NCBI RefSeq assembly: GCF_001427865.1
Contig: NZ_LMHH01000001.1
Coordinates: 992,001 to 1,056,000 of the forward strand
Direction of reading: 5' to 3'
Length of the DNA stretch: 64,000 bases
DNA from: Altererythrobacter sp. Root672
GTDB taxonomy: Bacteria > Pseudomonadota > Alphaproteobacteria > Sphingomonadales > Sphingomonadaceae
Shown here: positions 51,946 through 63,709 of the stretch, one piece after another
Layout of the letters: each line of letters starts with the position of its first letter
How positions within the stretch are numbered: position 1 is the stretch's first letter
The notes under the pieces: generated by a model
The model's database searches: none
Seen by the model: only the letters and a program-made list of their open reading frames with translations
What the model was told of the DNA's origin: nothing
Translations under genes and position numbers: made by a program

Positions 51946-52170
51946 ATGACCGATCCCAATGAGCCACGCCGCGGTGAAGACCTGATTTCTGACGCAACTG
52001 CCGAGATCAAGGCCATGGCCAAGGAAGGCGCAGCGCATCCTTCGACCAAGCCGGTCGTGGTCGGTGCCGCGATTGGTGCGGTGGCCGGCGGGCTCCTTCC
52101 GGTGGTGACCTGGCCCCTGGGCCTGATCGCGGGTGCCGGCTTCATGCTTTACAAGAGGCTTCGACCGTAA
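51946..52170 (+). CDS. Small membrane protein between glyA and nrdR
   Basis: The 74-residue protein has a charged N-terminal half and a hydrophobic, glycine-rich C-terminal half (about 38-68) that could span the membrane once or as a hairpin, ending KRLRP. It starts 3 bases after glyA, and its stop is immediately followed by the nrdR start. Function unknown. Confidence 0.8.
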   Translation: MTDPNEPRRGEDLISDATAEIKAMAKEGAAHPSTKPVVVGAAIGAVAGGLLPVVTWPLGLIAGAGFMLYKRLRP

Positions 52171-52632
52171 TTGCGTTGCCCCTTCTGCGCGCATGACGAC
52201 AGCCAGGTAAAGGATTCGCGCCCCACCGAAGACAACACGGCGATCCGCCGCCGCCGCCAGTGCGACAGCTGCGGTGGCCGTTTCACGACGTTCGAACGCG
52301 TGCAACTGCGCGAGGTCATGGTGATCAAAAGCGAAGGCAAGCGCGAACCCTTCGACCGCAGCAAGGTCGAACAATCAGTCGCGCTCGCCTGCCGCAAGCG
52401 CAGCGTCGAACAGGAGCGGATCGACCAACTCGTTTCAGGCATCCAGCGCCAGGTCGAAACCGCTGGGGAGACCGAAATCCCCTCGTCCCTGATCGGCGAA
52501 ATGGTCATGGAGGGGTTAAGGCAGCTCGACTCCGTCGCCTACATTCGCTTCGCCTCCGTCTATCGCGACTTCTCCGAAGCTCGCGATTTCGAGGAATTTG
52601 CCAGTAGCGTGCGTGATGTCGGGACAGTCTGA
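52171..52632 (+). CDS. nrdR: Transcriptional repressor NrdR
   Basis: NrdR senses ATP/dATP and represses ribonucleotide reductase genes. The 153-residue protein has the zinc ribbon with Cys3, Cys6, Cys31 and Cys34, then an ATP-cone. The start is TTG 52171, directly after the preceding TAA; the codons encode the invariant MRCPFC start, so this uncommon start is well supported. It is followed by trmJ with an overlap. Confidence 0.96.
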   Translation: MRCPFCAHDDSQVKDSRPTEDNTAIRRRRQCDSCGGRFTTFERVQLREVMVIKSEGKREPFDRSKVEQSVALACRKRSVEQERIDQLVSGIQRQVETAGETEIPSSLIGEMVMEGLRQLDSVAYIRFASVYRDFSEARDFEEFASSVRDVGTV

Positions 52633-53344
52633 ACCCCCGATCATCGTCCTCGTAAGGCCGCAACTGGGCGAGAACATCGGCAAGGCTGCGCGGGCGATGC
52701 TCAACTTCGGCCTGACCGAAATGCGCCTTGTCTCTCCACGTGATGGCTGGCCAAATCCTTCGGCCGGTCCCGCGGCCTCGGGAGCAGACGTCGTACTCGC
52801 CGGAGCTCAGGTGTTTGAGAGCGTGTCGGAGGCGGTCTCGGACTGCGCCCACGTCTACGCGACGACAGTGCGCAAGCGCGGCGTCACCAAGCCCGTCCTC
52901 ACGCCTCATGAGGCCGCTGGGGAGATGCACGTCAACCAGGGACGTAGCGCGATCCTTTTCGGCCCTGAGCGCTCCGGATTGGAAACTGACGACGTTGCGG
53001 TTGCACGAGCGATCATCACCGTTCCGATCAATCCCGAATTCGGCTCCTTGAACCTGGCACAGGCCGTGATCCTGTGCGCTTATGAATGGTCACGCGGATG
53101 CGAGCTGGCACAGCCGCCCATGGAAGAGCTCCTTCCCCCTGCCCCGCAGGAAGAGCTCGAGGGCCTCATCGCCCATTTCGAAGCCCTGCTCGAACCGCGC
53201 AGCTACTTCTTCCCGGCAGGCCGAGCCGATGCCAATCGCCGCAATTTGCGTAACGTCCTTACCAAGCCGGGTTGGAACCACCTTGAAGTTCGCACCTTGC
53301 GTGGGGTTCTGTCGACGATCGAGAGATCGATTCGAAACGATTGA
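52616..53344 (+). CDS. trmJ: SpoU-type tRNA 2'-O-methyltransferase TrmJ
   Basis: The 242-residue SPOUT-fold enzyme methylates ribose 2'-OH at position 32 of certain tRNAs using SAM. Motif 1 begins [20 protein letters not shown], and the knot motifs FGPERSGL and NLAQAV(I)L are present. ATG 52616 overlaps the nrdR end by 17 bases. The C-terminal helical part is typical for TrmJ. Confidence 0.9.
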   Translation: MSGQSEPPIIVLVRPQLGENIGKAARAMLNFGLTEMRLVSPRDGWPNPSAGPAASGADVVLAGAQVFESVSEAVSDCAHVYATTVRKRGVTKPVLTPHEAAGEMHVNQGRSAILFGPERSGLETDDVAVARAIITVPINPEFGSLNLAQAVILCAYEWSRGCELAQPPMEELLPPAPQEELEGLIAHFEALLEPRSYFFPAGRADANRRNLRNVLTKPGWNHLEVRTLRGVLSTIERSIRND

Positions 53345-53442
53345 AAGACGCCTGCTGACCACGGGGCGTTGCCAGAAAGTCCAAAATCGTTATCCCTGTG
53401 CATGAAGGGAAAACACCTCACATTCGGGATTGGGATTTTTTG

Positions 53443-53709
53443 ATGAAGGGTTTCTGGATATCCGCCGGGGCGCTGGTCGCTCTGGCAGGCGTTTCTGCCT
53501 CTGCCCAAGAGCAGCAGGCTGAGCCGGCTAAGGACGAAAAAAAGATCTGCCGCACCGAAAGGGTGACTGGCTCGCTCACTCGCTCATCGCGTATCTGCCT
53601 GACGGCTGCTCAATGGCGCGAGCTGTCCGTGCGGACGAAGAAGGGCGTCGACGAGATGCAGGGTGGTGCCGCCGGCGGGACTGCCGTCCAGAACAACGTC
53701 GGCCTGTAA
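53443..53709 (+). CDS. Small secreted protein
   Basis: The 88-residue product has a signal peptide (MKGFWISAGALVALAGVSASAQ). The mature part has two cysteines spaced as KICRTERVTGS...RICLTAAQW, likely forming a disulfide. This short Cys-TGS-Cys-W pattern recurs in small sphingomonad exported proteins of unknown function, to my knowledge. It lies alone upstream of rpsD. Confidence 0.72.
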   Translation: MKGFWISAGALVALAGVSASAQEQQAEPAKDEKKICRTERVTGSLTRSSRICLTAAQWRELSVRTKKGVDEMQGGAAGGTAVQNNVGL

Positions 53710-53733
53710 GCCGTATCGGTTGACAATTCTTGA

Positions 53734-53825
53734 GCGAGCGGCCAAGGGCGCCGCTCGCGATTGGCCCCGCATCCCGGTGAAGCGGCGGCCGCGGCAGGCA
53801 ACTGGCCTGTCGGTGCGATACCGGG
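53734..53825 (+). promoter_or_regulatory. Structured leader upstream of rpsD
   Basis: A perfect nine-base stem GCGAGCGGC/GCCGCTCGC (53734-53758) is followed by an outer stem CCCGGT (53773-53778)/ACCGGG (53820-53825) enclosing CAGGC/GCCTG (53795-53809). The outer stem ends about 48 bases before the rpsD start. No U-run follows, so the first hairpin is not a clear terminator. Confidence 0.4.
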
Positions 53826-53873
53826 TTGAAACGCTGCCACTGGGGTAGCGAAAGCAAATTGGAGTACGACTGA

Positions 53874-54488
53874 ATGTCGAAGCGCAAAAGCGCCAAGCAT
53901 AAACTTGACCGTCGCATGGGCGAGAACATCTGGGGCCGCCCGTCGTCCCCGGTGAACCGCCGCTCGTACGGCCCTGGCCAGCACGGCCAGCGCCGCAAGG
54001 GCAAGATGAGCGACTTCGGTCTGCAGCTGCGCGCCAAGCAGAAGCTCAAGGGCTACTACGGCGACGTCACCGAAAAGCAGTTCAAGGCGACCTACAAGAA
54101 GGCCGCTGCGATGAAGGGCGACACCGGTCAGAACCTGATCGGCCTGCTCGAGCAGCGCCTGGACATGATCGTCTACCGCGCCAAGTTCGCGCCGACGATC
54201 TTCGCAGCTCGCCAGATCGTCAGCCATGGCCACATTCGCGTGAACGGCGTGAAGTGCAACATCGCCAGCCGTAAGGTCCTGGCGGGCGACGTCATCAGCC
54301 TGGGCTCCAAGGCCAAGGAAATGGCGCTGATCATCGAAGCGCAGAGCCTTCCTGAGCGTGACATCCCCGACTACGTCGCGCCCGACGGCACCGACAAGGT
54401 GACCTTCACCCGCGTGCCGAAGCTCGACGAAGTGCCCTACCCGGTCACGATGGAACCGAACCTGGTCGTCGAGTTCTACTCGCGCTAA
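53874..54488 (+). CDS. rpsD: 30S ribosomal protein S4
   Basis: S4 is a primary 16S rRNA binding protein that nucleates 30S assembly. It has 204 residues, the usual length. The N-terminal [20 protein letters not shown] and the S4 RNA-binding domain ([20 protein letters not shown]) are clear. The zinc-ribbon cysteines found in some S4 proteins are absent. It is monocistronic here, with a terminator behind it. Confidence 0.97.
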   Translation: MSKRKSAKHKLDRRMGENIWGRPSSPVNRRSYGPGQHGQRRKGKMSDFGLQLRAKQKLKGYYGDVTEKQFKATYKKAAAMKGDTGQNLIGLLEQRLDMIVYRAKFAPTIFAARQIVSHGHIRVNGVKCNIASRKVLAGDVISLGSKAKEMALIIEAQSLPERDIPDYVAPDGTDKVTFTRVPKLDEVPYPVTMEPNLVVEFYSR

Positions 54489-54513
54489 TCGGTTTCCGGT
54501 TACGGAACACCAG

Positions 54514-54542
54514 AAGGGCGGTCCTGCGGGGCCGCCCTTTTC
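54514..54542 (+). terminator. Rho-independent terminator of rpsD
   Basis: AAGGGCGG (54514-54521) and CCGCCCTT (54532-54539) form a hairpin with a 10-base loop, followed by a short T run. It lies 26 bases after the rpsD stop. Confidence 0.85.
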
Positions 54543-54604
54543 GTATGTGCTTGATATTAGTCAGTTATGGAACCCGAACAGCTGCTGTCCGTTGAGATGG
54601 TACC

Positions 54605-56845
<2,241 letters not shown>

Positions 56846-56925
56846 GCGCTGCCTGCTAACGCCTCAAACGCGCAGGGGCTAGCCCGTACGGACGAAAGAG
56901 CGTGCAAGGTCGATGAAGCGCTGGG

Positions 56926-57855
56926 TCAGAAGTCGTACAGCAGGGTGAAGCGCGACAGGGTATCGACGTCCTTCACGTTGTTGGGCAGCGCCGTGTCATA
57001 TTCGAAGCTGTACGAAAGCCGCGCCTTCAAGCCCTTACCTACGCCGGTCTCAAGCCCGGTGTGCGAATAGAAAGTCTGATTGCCGGCCTGGACATAGGCA
57101 CCCGTCGTCTCGGTGAACTTGAGGTTGGATGCGATTTGCCATTCGAAATCGGCGGCCACGTGGATGGCAAAGTGTGAATTGCCTCCGTCGGGGATGTAAT
57201 TGATCTCTCGCCACGCCGGCCCCGCCTTTAGTTCGACGCGCAAGTCGGGCCGCTCAAAGGGACGATAGCCCAGCCCGCCCGACACCGAATATCTCGATGA
57301 GAAGCTCTGGATCGGGTCGCGCTCGTATTGGGCCAGCGCGTAGAGGAACAGGTCGTTACCGATCTCGTAGCTGGGTTGGTAAGCCAGGAAGTAGTTCTCG
57401 GTCGTGGTATCGCCATCCGTGCTCTCGAACTCGGCTCGAGCGGTCAGCTTGTGCCGCCAGGTCAGGCCGGTGCGGCGCAAGAGCAGAGATGCCGTCAGCC
57501 CCACCTCGTCGCTGTTGCCGGTTGAATGTTTGGCCCCGATCTCACCCCGCCCATCCCAGTGCGTGAAAAAGCCTGACTCAGACGTTTCCTGCCTTGCCTG
57601 CAGCCGCTTTTCCTCGGCGGCCGAGACGACTCTCGCCTTGCCCTGCTGCTCCATCAGGTCGAGCTCATCCTTGAGCTCCGGATAGGCGGCGCGGACCATC
57701 TCGTAGACCGTCTTGGCCTTCGCCGGGTCTCCGCTCGCTTCGGCGGCTGAAATCACCTTGCGGACGGCTTCAGGCACTTCGGCGCGCGCTGAACTGCCGA
57801 AAGCCAACACGGCGCCGACGACAGTCGCGCGAAGGAGAAACCCCCTGAAGCCCAT
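56926..57855 (-). CDS. DUF481 family outer-membrane protein, copy 2
   Basis: The 309-residue paralogue has the same layout as copy 1: a signal peptide ending near SSARA, a helical Ala/Glu-rich domain, then the barrel with GEIGAKHSTGNSDE, YERDPIQSFSSRYS and a C-terminal TLSRFTLLYDF. The two genes are 80 bases apart on the minus strand. Sequence divergence suggests an old duplication. Function unknown. Confidence 0.87.
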   Translation of the reverse strand: MGFRGFLLRATVVGAVLAFGSSARAEVPEAVRKVISAAEASGDPAKAKTVYEMVRAAYPELKDELDLMEQQGKARVVSAAEEKRLQARQETSESGFFTHWDGRGEIGAKHSTGNSDEVGLTASLLLRRTGLTWRHKLTARAEFESTDGDTTTENYFLAYQPSYEIGNDLFLYALAQYERDPIQSFSSRYSVSGGLGYRPFERPDLRVELKAGPAWREINYIPDGGNSHFAIHVAADFEWQIASNLKFTETTGAYVQAGNQTFYSHTGLETGVGKGLKARLSYSFEYDTALPNNVKDVDTLSRFTLLYDF

Positions 57856-57936
57856 GCCCCCTGCTAGGCCGGGCGCCAGTCTCAGGACATCAGGCGTAAC
57901 CCGAACACGGCTAGCTGAAAATCAGTAGCCTCGAAC

Positions 57937-58698
57937 TCACCCGCGCAGGCGCCAACCGGTACGGAAGATGAAACCGATCACCGCAATGCACAGCGCCACA
58001 AAGCCCAAGGTTGCCGTGAGGGCCAGCCCGATGGGCACGTCTGACTCGCCGGTAAAGGTCCAGCGCAGGCCGTTGATTAGATAGAAGATCGGATTGAACT
58101 GCGCGACGGTGTGCCAGGGCTCGCTCAGCATCTCGATCGAATAGAACGTGCCGCCGAGGAAAGTCAGCGGCGTCAGGATCAGCATGGGCACGATCTGCAG
58201 GCGCTCGAATCCGTCGGCCCAAATTCCGAGGATGAAGCCGAACAAAGAAAAGGCCGCGGCGACCAGGATCACGTAGCCCACCGCGTAGATCGGATGGACG
58301 ATCGTGTAATCGACGAACAGCAGCGCTGTCAGCAGGATGATCCCGGCGATGATAAGTGACTTCATCGCGGCCGCACCGACGAAGCCGAGCAAGGTCTCGG
58401 CAACGCCCACCGGCGCGCTGAGCAGCTCGTAGATCGCGCCGGTGAAGCGCGGCATGTAGATGCCGAAGCTGGCGTTCGAGGTACTTTCGCTCAGCAGTGT
58501 GAGCATCAGCAGGCCGGGAACGATGAAGGCGCCGTAGGGCACGCCGTTGATCTCTTTGATCTGGCTGCCCATCGCCGCGCCGAAGACGATGAAATAGAGC
58601 GACGTCGTCAGGACCGGCGAGACGATCGAGCCGAAAGCCGTGCGGAAGAACCGCAGCAGCTCATTGTGGAAGATTGCGAAGGCTCCGCGCGCGTTCAT
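57937..58698 (-). CDS. ABC-2 type transporter permease
   Basis: The 253-residue membrane protein has six predicted helices and the ABC-2 motif near FLGGTFYSIEMLSEPW. It belongs to the family exporting polysaccharides, drugs or lipids. ATG 58698 overlaps the ATPase stop (ATGA), so the two form one exporter. Substrate unknown. Confidence 0.9.
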   Translation of the reverse strand: MNARGAFAIFHNELLRFFRTAFGSIVSPVLTTSLYFIVFGAAMGSQIKEINGVPYGAFIVPGLLMLTLLSESTSNASFGIYMPRFTGAIYELLSAPVGVAETLLGFVGAAAMKSLIIAGIILLTALLFVDYTIVHPIYAVGYVILVAAAFSLFGFILGIWADGFERLQIVPMLILTPLTFLGGTFYSIEMLSEPWHTVAQFNPIFYLINGLRWTFTGESDVPIGLALTATLGFVALCIAVIGFIFRTGWRLRG

Positions 58699-59639
58699 GC
58701 CGGCACCTCCCCTCGTTCGACCAGGTCGACGAAGATGTCCTCCAGGCTGGACTCGCGCGTTTCAATGCCTTCGAAGGCAATGCCTTGCGTCACCAGTGAA
58801 CTGACGAGCTCTGCCACTTCGCGCTTGCCCTTCCCCGTGCCATCGCCGCCGCGGTAGACCAGGGTGCGGCCATCGTTCTCAAGCGAGAGCGGATAGCTGG
58901 CCAGCGCTTGGGGAATGACGTCGAGCGCCTGGGAGAGGCTGATGCGGGCCTCGGTGCTGCCCAGCTTGGCCATGATCGCGGCCTTTTCGTCCACCAGCAG
59001 CAGACGGCCCTTGTTGATGACCCCGACACGGTCGGCCATTTCCTGGGCTTCTTCGATGTAGTGGGTCGTCAGGATGACAGTCGTTCCGCGATCGCGCAGG
59101 GCACCGATCTGCTTCCACATATCGCGCCGCAGCTCGACATCGACACCGGCGGTGGGTTCGTCGAGAAACAGGAGTTCGGGATCGTGGCTCAGCGCCTTCG
59201 CGATCATCACCCGGCGCTTCATCCCGCCGGAGAGTTCGCGGATCTTGGCAGAGCGCTTGTCCCACAAGCTGAGCGAACGCAGGACCTCCTCGATATGGGC
59301 ATCGTTGCGCGGGGAGCCGAACAGTCCCTGCGAATACTGCACCGAGTGATCGACCTGGGCGAACATGTCGAATGCCAGCTCCTGCGGCACCAGACCGATG
59401 CGCCGGCGAACGTCGCGCCAATAGCGGGCGGCGTCCTTGCCGAAGGCCTCGATGGTTCCGCTGGTGGGGCGCAACAGGCCGCAGACCGCACCGATCAGGG
59501 TGGTCTTTCCCGCCCCGTTCGGCCCGAGGAGCGCGAATATCTCTCCCTTGCGGATCTGCAGGTCCACGCCCGCAAGCGCGGTCGTGCCGCCCTTGTAGGT
59601 CTTGGATAAGTTCCGGATATCGAGAATCGGGTTGTCCAA
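58695..59639 (-). CDS. ABC transporter ATP-binding protein
   Basis: The 314-residue ATPase has Walker A GPNGAGKTT (about 38-46), a Q loop, signature LSGGMKRR and Walker B LLFLDEPTAGVD. The C-terminal extension is about 80 residues, like ABC-2 multidrug ATPases. The start is TTG 59639, because homology begins MDNPILDIRNLSK and there is no ATG in phase nearby. The partner permease is the next gene. Confidence 0.92.
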   Translation of the reverse strand: MDNPILDIRNLSKTYKGGTTALAGVDLQIRKGEIFALLGPNGAGKTTLIGAVCGLLRPTSGTIEAFGKDAARYWRDVRRRIGLVPQELAFDMFAQVDHSVQYSQGLFGSPRNDAHIEEVLRSLSLWDKRSAKIRELSGGMKRRVMIAKALSHDPELLFLDEPTAGVDVELRRDMWKQIGALRDRGTTVILTTHYIEEAQEMADRVGVINKGRLLLVDEKAAIMAKLGSTEARISLSQALDVIPQALASYPLSLENDGRTLVYRGGDGTGKGKREVAELVSSLVTQGIAFEGIETRESSLEDIFVDLVERGEVPA

Positions 59640-59686
59640 AGCCCGGCGAAGATGGCGCGCCGGTTACTTTTTACAACCCAAACTTC

Positions 59687-60724
59687 CTAATCTTCGCCGG
59701 GAAGTAGCAGGCTTGCATCACCATAGCTGTAGAACCGGTACTCGTCCGCGATCGCGTGCCCGTAGGCGGCCTTCATCCGCTCCAGCCCCATCAACGCGCT
59801 GACCAACATGAACAGGGTCGAGCGCGGCAGGTGGAAGTTGGTCATCAGGCCATCGATCGCGCGGAAGCGATAGCCGGGCGTGATGAAGATGGCCGTGTCA
59901 CCCTCGAACGGCATGATCGTCCCGTCTTCGGCGGCAGCGCTCTCGATCAGGCGCAAGCTGGTGGTGCCGACCGCGATAAGCCGCCCTCCAGATTTCCGCG
60001 CGGCATTGAGGCGCTCGGCAGTGGCGGCATCGATCCGGCCCCACTCGGAATGCATCGCGTGAGCCTCGGTATCCTCCGCCTTTACCGGGAGGAAGGTGCC
60101 GGCACCGACATGCAGCGTCAGGGTCTCGCGCGCCACGCCGGCTTCATCCAGCGCGGCCAAGAGCTCGGGCGTAAAGTGGAGCGCTGCCGTGGGGGCGGCA
60201 ACGGCTCCGGCCTCGCGCGCGAAGATCGTCTGGTAGTCCTCAAGGTCCGCTTCGTCGGTCGGGCGCTTACCGGCGATGTAGGGTGGGAGCGGCATCTGTC
60301 CGGCTCGCTCGAGCAAGATTTCGACGGGCTCTTCCCCGCCGAATGCCAGAGTCCAGCTGCCGTCAGGAAAGCGCTCTTCGGCCGTGGCCGTCACACCGGC
60401 AACGAATTCCACGGTATCGCCCTCGCGCAGCCGCTTGGCGTTGCGGACGAAGGCCTGCCAGCGTCTGAGGTCGAGCCGCTTGTGCAGCGTAGCGCCGATC
60501 CGAGCATCGCCGCGACGGCCTTCGAGCTGCGCCGGGATCACGCGAGTGTCGTTGAAGACCAGCACGTCGCCCGCCCGCAGGAGCCGGGGCAGATCGCGTA
60601 CGCTCAGGTTGCCAAGTGTGCCCTGTCCTGGAATGACGAGCATTCGCGCCGCGTCCCGCGGCCGGGCCGGACGCAAGGCGATCCGCTCCGGCGGAAGCTC
60701 GAAATCGAACAGGTCAACACGCAT
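59687..60724 (-). CDS. queA: tRNA preQ1(34) S-adenosylmethionine ribosyltransferase-isomerase
   Basis: QueA converts preQ1 in tRNA to epoxyqueuosine using the ribosyl part of SAM. The 345-residue protein starts [16 protein letters not shown] and has the conserved [24 protein letters not shown] and [14 protein letters not shown] motifs. It is normal length. With tgt, it supplies two steps of the queuosine pathway. Confidence 0.96.
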   Translation of the reverse strand: MRVDLFDFELPPERIALRPARPRDAARMLVIPGQGTLGNLSVRDLPRLLRAGDVLVFNDTRVIPAQLEGRRGDARIGATLHKRLDLRRWQAFVRNAKRLREGDTVEFVAGVTATAEERFPDGSWTLAFGGEEPVEILLERAGQMPLPPYIAGKRPTDEADLEDYQTIFAREAGAVAAPTAALHFTPELLAALDEAGVARETLTLHVGAGTFLPVKAEDTEAHAMHSEWGRIDAATAERLNAARKSGGRLIAVGTTSLRLIESAAAEDGTIMPFEGDTAIFITPGYRFRAIDGLMTNFHLPRSTLFMLVSALMGLERMKAAYGHAIADEYRFYSYGDASLLLPGED

Positions 60725-60763
60725 GCCGGGCGCCCTAACCGGGCGGTCGCGGACCGTCGAGGC

Positions 60764-61456
60764 TTAGTTCGAAACCGGGTTGCGCAGATCGAGCTGGTTC
60801 AAGTCGGGCGCGAGCGGCTCGACTTGCGAGGCCGGAGCAAACTTCGGCGGCTTGTTGTCCGCTGCGATCGAGGCCTGGACGATGTAAGTCGGATGCTCGG
60901 GCGGCTCGCCCCGCTCGATCGCGTCCACCGCGTCCATTCCGGCGATCACGCGGCCGAAGTTGGTGTAGGTCTTGTCGAGCGAGAAGCGCGGGTAGAACAC
61001 GATGAAGAACTGGCTGTTGGCGCTGTCCTTGTCCTGCGCGCGGGCCATCGACACCGTTCCGCGGACGTGCGGCAAGCGGTTGAATTCGGCCGGCAGGTTA
61101 GGAAGGTCAGACCCGCCCTGGCCGGTCCCGGTCGGGTCACCAGTCTGCGCCATGAAGCCGTCGATCACGCGGTGGAAGATGATTCCGTCGTAGAAACCTT
61201 GCCGCGTCAGCTGCTTGATACGCTCGACATGGTGAGGCGCCCATTCCGGCACCAGGCGGATCGCCACGCGCTGGTTGTTCGACAGGTCGAGGTAGAGGAT
61301 GTTCTCCTTATCCACCGACTGATCGAGGTTCACCGTAAGCGGAAACGACTGGATCGGAGCCGGCACAGCAGGCGCGGCTTGATCCTGGGCAAGCACCGAA
61401 ACGGGGACAGACGCGGCCATTAAAGCGAGCGCCGCAGCAAGAAGGCGATTTGTCAT
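60764..61456 (-). CDS. Exported cyclophilin-type peptidylprolyl isomerase
   Basis: The 230-residue protein has a signal peptide (about 1-24) and a cyclophilin domain with FHRVIDGFMAQTGDPTGTG, the active-site Arg in FHRV, and SANSQFFI. It catalyses prolyl cis-trans isomerisation in the periplasm. ATG 61456 is chosen; TTG 61468 lacks a spaced ribosome site. It lies between queA and coaD on the minus strand. Confidence 0.9.
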   Translation of the reverse strand: MTNRLLAAALALMAASVPVSVLAQDQAAPAVPAPIQSFPLTVNLDQSVDKENILYLDLSNNQRVAIRLVPEWAPHHVERIKQLTRQGFYDGIIFHRVIDGFMAQTGDPTGTGQGGSDLPNLPAEFNRLPHVRGTVSMARAQDKDSANSQFFIVFYPRFSLDKTYTNFGRVIAGMDAVDAIERGEPPEHPTYIVQASIAADNKPPKFAPASQVEPLAPDLNQLDLRNPVSN

Positions 61457-61529
61457 TTGTTCCGACAATTCCTGAAGATTGGGCAGCGTCTAGCCATAAG
61501 CCGCTGACAGTTCAATGAACGGCTGTGGG

Positions 61530-62042
61530 TTAGAACTCACCCCTGCGGCCGAGCTTCTCAACCCGAGCGTTCACCAATTCGCGCACCGCGTGGCTCACGA
61601 ATGGGGCGATGTCTCCGCCGAACAGAGCGATTTCCTTGACCAGCCTGGAAGCGATCGGCTGCAGCGACACATCGGCCATCAGGAAGACGGTTTCGATCCT
61701 GTCGTTGAGCTGCTGGTTCATGCCGGCCATCTGGTATTCGTATTCGAAGTCGGCGACGGCACGCAGGCCGCGGATGATCAGATCCGCGCCCTCATGTTCG
61801 GCAAACTTCATCAGCAGGGCATTGAAACCCTTCACCTCGACATTGGCGAGGCCCTGCCGCGCAACCTCAGCGCGGACCATCTCGATCCGCTCTTCGGGCG
61901 TGAACATCGGATCCTTGCTTGGATTGGTGGTGACGCCGATGATCAGCCGGTCGACCAACTTGGCCCCGCGGCGGATGATGTCCGTATGGCCCAGCGTTAC
62001 CGGGTCGAACGTTCCGGGATAGAGGCCGACTCGACCCGTCAC
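61530..62042 (-). CDS. coaD: Phosphopantetheine adenylyltransferase
   Basis: CoaD makes dephospho-CoA from phosphopantetheine and ATP. The 170-residue protein has the nucleotidyltransferase signature GTFDPVTLGH (10-19) and a LIIRGLRAVADFEYE motif. The start is GTG 62042, overlapping the ispA stop (GTGA), which supports translational coupling. Confidence 0.94.
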   Translation of the reverse strand: MTGRVGLYPGTFDPVTLGHTDIIRRGAKLVDRLIIGVTTNPSKDPMFTPEERIEMVRAEVARQGLANVEVKGFNALLMKFAEHEGADLIIRGLRAVADFEYEYQMAGMNQQLNDRIETVFLMADVSLQPIASRLVKEIALFGGDIAPFVSHAVRELVNARVEKLGRRGEF

Positions 62043-62944
62043 CGATCCCGCTCCACCACGAAACGCGCCAGTTCGCGCAGCAAGTCGGCTTCCAGGCCAT
62101 GGCTGGCGAGATGGCCGACCGCCTGCTCGCTCAGCGCCTTGGCCTGCTGGCGGGCCTGGTCCGCCCCCATCAACGAGACGAATGTCGCCTTGCCCTGCCC
62201 TTCGTCCTTGCGCAGCGCCTTGCCGGCCTTGGCCTCGTCACCTTCGTGGTCGAGGAGGTCGTCGGCGATCTGGAAGGCGAGGCCGATATCGCGGGCATAA
62301 GCGCGTAGGTGTGCCCTGCCCTCTTCCGGCACCTTACCGAGTATCGCGCCCATCTCGACCGCGGCGCTCAAAAGCGCGCCGGTCTTGAGCTGCTGCAAAC
62401 GGGTGACCGTGCGCAGATCGAAGTCTGCGCCGTCGGCCGACATGTCCATCATCTGCCCGCCGGCCATGCCGTTGTGTCCGCTGGCGATAGCTAGCGCGTG
62501 GACCAGCTCAGCCCGCGTGAAGGGATCGTTGCTCGTTGCCGGGTCGCCAAGAATTTCGAACGCCAGCGCATGGAGCGCATCTCCGGCCAGTACAGCAGTC
62601 GCCACGCCGAACGCCTTGTGCACCGTGGGCTTGCCGTGGCGCATGTCGTCATTGTCCATGCAGGGTAGGTCGTCGTGCACCAGCGAATAGGCGTGGATTG
62701 CCTCGATCGCGCAGCCCGCGCGCACTGCCACTGTCCTGGAGACGCCGTACATCTCCGCCGTGGTCATCAGCAGGAAGGGGCGCACGCGTTTGCCACCGCC
62801 GATCACGGCATAACGCATCGCCTCTACCAGTCGCGCGCGATTGTCCTCTGGGATCGGGAGTAGTCCATCAAACACCCCATCGACGTTAGCCTGGACCCGC
62901 TCGAGCTCCTGCTTGAGCAAGCTGTCTGCAAGTACGAGTCCCAC
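62039..62944 (-). CDS. ispA: Farnesyl diphosphate synthase (polyprenyl synthetase)
   Basis: IspA builds farnesyl diphosphate from IPP and DMAPP, downstream of the IspDF products. The 301-residue protein has GGKRVRP, the first Asp-rich motif DDLPCMDNDD and the second DDLLD. I use GTG 62944, 14 bases after the xseB stop; the open frame extends into xseB but is Arg/Pro-rich shadow sequence. It overlaps coaD. Confidence 0.93.
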   Translation of the reverse strand: MGLVLADSLLKQELERVQANVDGVFDGLLPIPEDNRARLVEAMRYAVIGGGKRVRPFLLMTTAEMYGVSRTVAVRAGCAIEAIHAYSLVHDDLPCMDNDDMRHGKPTVHKAFGVATAVLAGDALHALAFEILGDPATSNDPFTRAELVHALAIASGHNGMAGGQMMDMSADGADFDLRTVTRLQQLKTGALLSAAVEMGAILGKVPEEGRAHLRAYARDIGLAFQIADDLLDHEGDEAKAGKALRKDEGQGKATFVSLMGADQARQQAKALSEQAVGHLASHGLEADLLRELARFVVERDR

Positions 62945-62958
62945 GGGTCTGACCGGCC

Positions 62959-63207
62959 TCAACCGGCGTCGAACGGCACGGTACCGGTGGCCTTGCCGTC
63001 CGGACCCGCCACGATCTTCTCGATCCGCACCTGCGCCGCGTCGAGGCGGGCCTGGCAATGCCGCCGCAACTGCTCTCCGCGCTCGTAGAGGCTGATCGAT
63101 TCTTCGAGCGGAACATCGCCCGTCTCAAGCCTACGCACCACGTCTTCGAGCGCGCGCAGCGCGTCTTCAAAGCTCATTGCGCCGATTTCGGGTCCCTGCT
63201 CCTCCAT
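62959..63207 (-). CDS. xseB: Exodeoxyribonuclease VII small subunit
   Basis: The 82-residue subunit joins XseA to form exonuclease VII, which degrades single-stranded DNA. The family core SFEDALRALEDVVRRLE and VPLEESISLYERGEQLRR is clear. The order xseB-ispA is common in alphaproteobacteria. Confidence 0.93.
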   Translation of the reverse strand: MEEQGPEIGAMSFEDALRALEDVVRRLETGDVPLEESISLYERGEQLRRHCQARLDAAQVRIEKIVAGPDGKATGTVPFDAG

Positions 63208-63238
63208 TCCTCGTGTTTGGCGGCGATGGAGCCTAGGG

Positions 63239-63709
63239 TCAAGAACCCCAGACCTGTCCTTCGAAATCGCCCATCACCGAAGCCCAGAACTCGACATTGT
63301 CCTCGAACAGCTTCTGGCTCAGTCCACCATCGTCGAGATCGACGTCCATTTCGACTCGCGCCACGCCCTTGCTGTCGAGATAGGCGCGTCCAAAGCGGTG
63401 CTCTGCATTCCACTTGTTGAAGGACTCCAGGGTCATGGCAGGTTCTTGATACCCACTATGAAACTGGACCGTCCGACAATCGCGATTGTCGGTGCAGCCG
63501 TAAAAGAAGATCTCGAAGTCGCTGCCATTCGCGGCGCTGCGGATCATGGGGTCCCCAGAGCTGTCCGTTGTGAGTTGGGCTTTGTAGCCCCCCTGCTGCA
63601 AGGCCGAGACGACCGTGGCGGGGTCCTGCGCCCGGACCTCAGCCGCGATCGCCGGGATAGCCAAGCCAAGGGCAGCAAAGCTTGCCAGCGCAGCCGAGAA
63701 TTTCCTCAT
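63239..63709 (-). CDS. Exported YbjN domain protein
   Basis: The 156-residue protein has a signal peptide (about 1-23) and a YbjN-like domain with ALQQGGYKAQLTTDSSG and a FNKWNAEHRFGRAYLD motif. YbjN-like proteins resemble type III secretion chaperones but usually lack a known partner. ATG 63709 follows AGAAAAC; an open extension to 63760 lacks family sequence. Confidence 0.82.
   Translation of the reverse strand: MRKFSAALASFAALGLAIPAIAAEVRAQDPATVVSALQQGGYKAQLTTDSSGDPMIRSAANGSDFEIFFYGCTDNRDCRTVQFHSGYQEPAMTLESFNKWNAEHRFGRAYLDSKGVARVEMDVDLDDGGLSQKLFEDNVEFWASVMGDFEGQVWGS

Noticed and set aside
50095-52374. Very long minus-strand frame (759 codons) opposite glyA and nrdR
   Set aside because: It is the mirror of strong plus-strand genes, with Asp/Glu/Arg/His-rich composition typical of antisense frames in GC-rich DNA.
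59756-61423. Long plus-strand frame opposite queA and the cyclophilin
   Set aside because: Spans two confident minus-strand genes and has shadow-type Arg/Gly/His composition.
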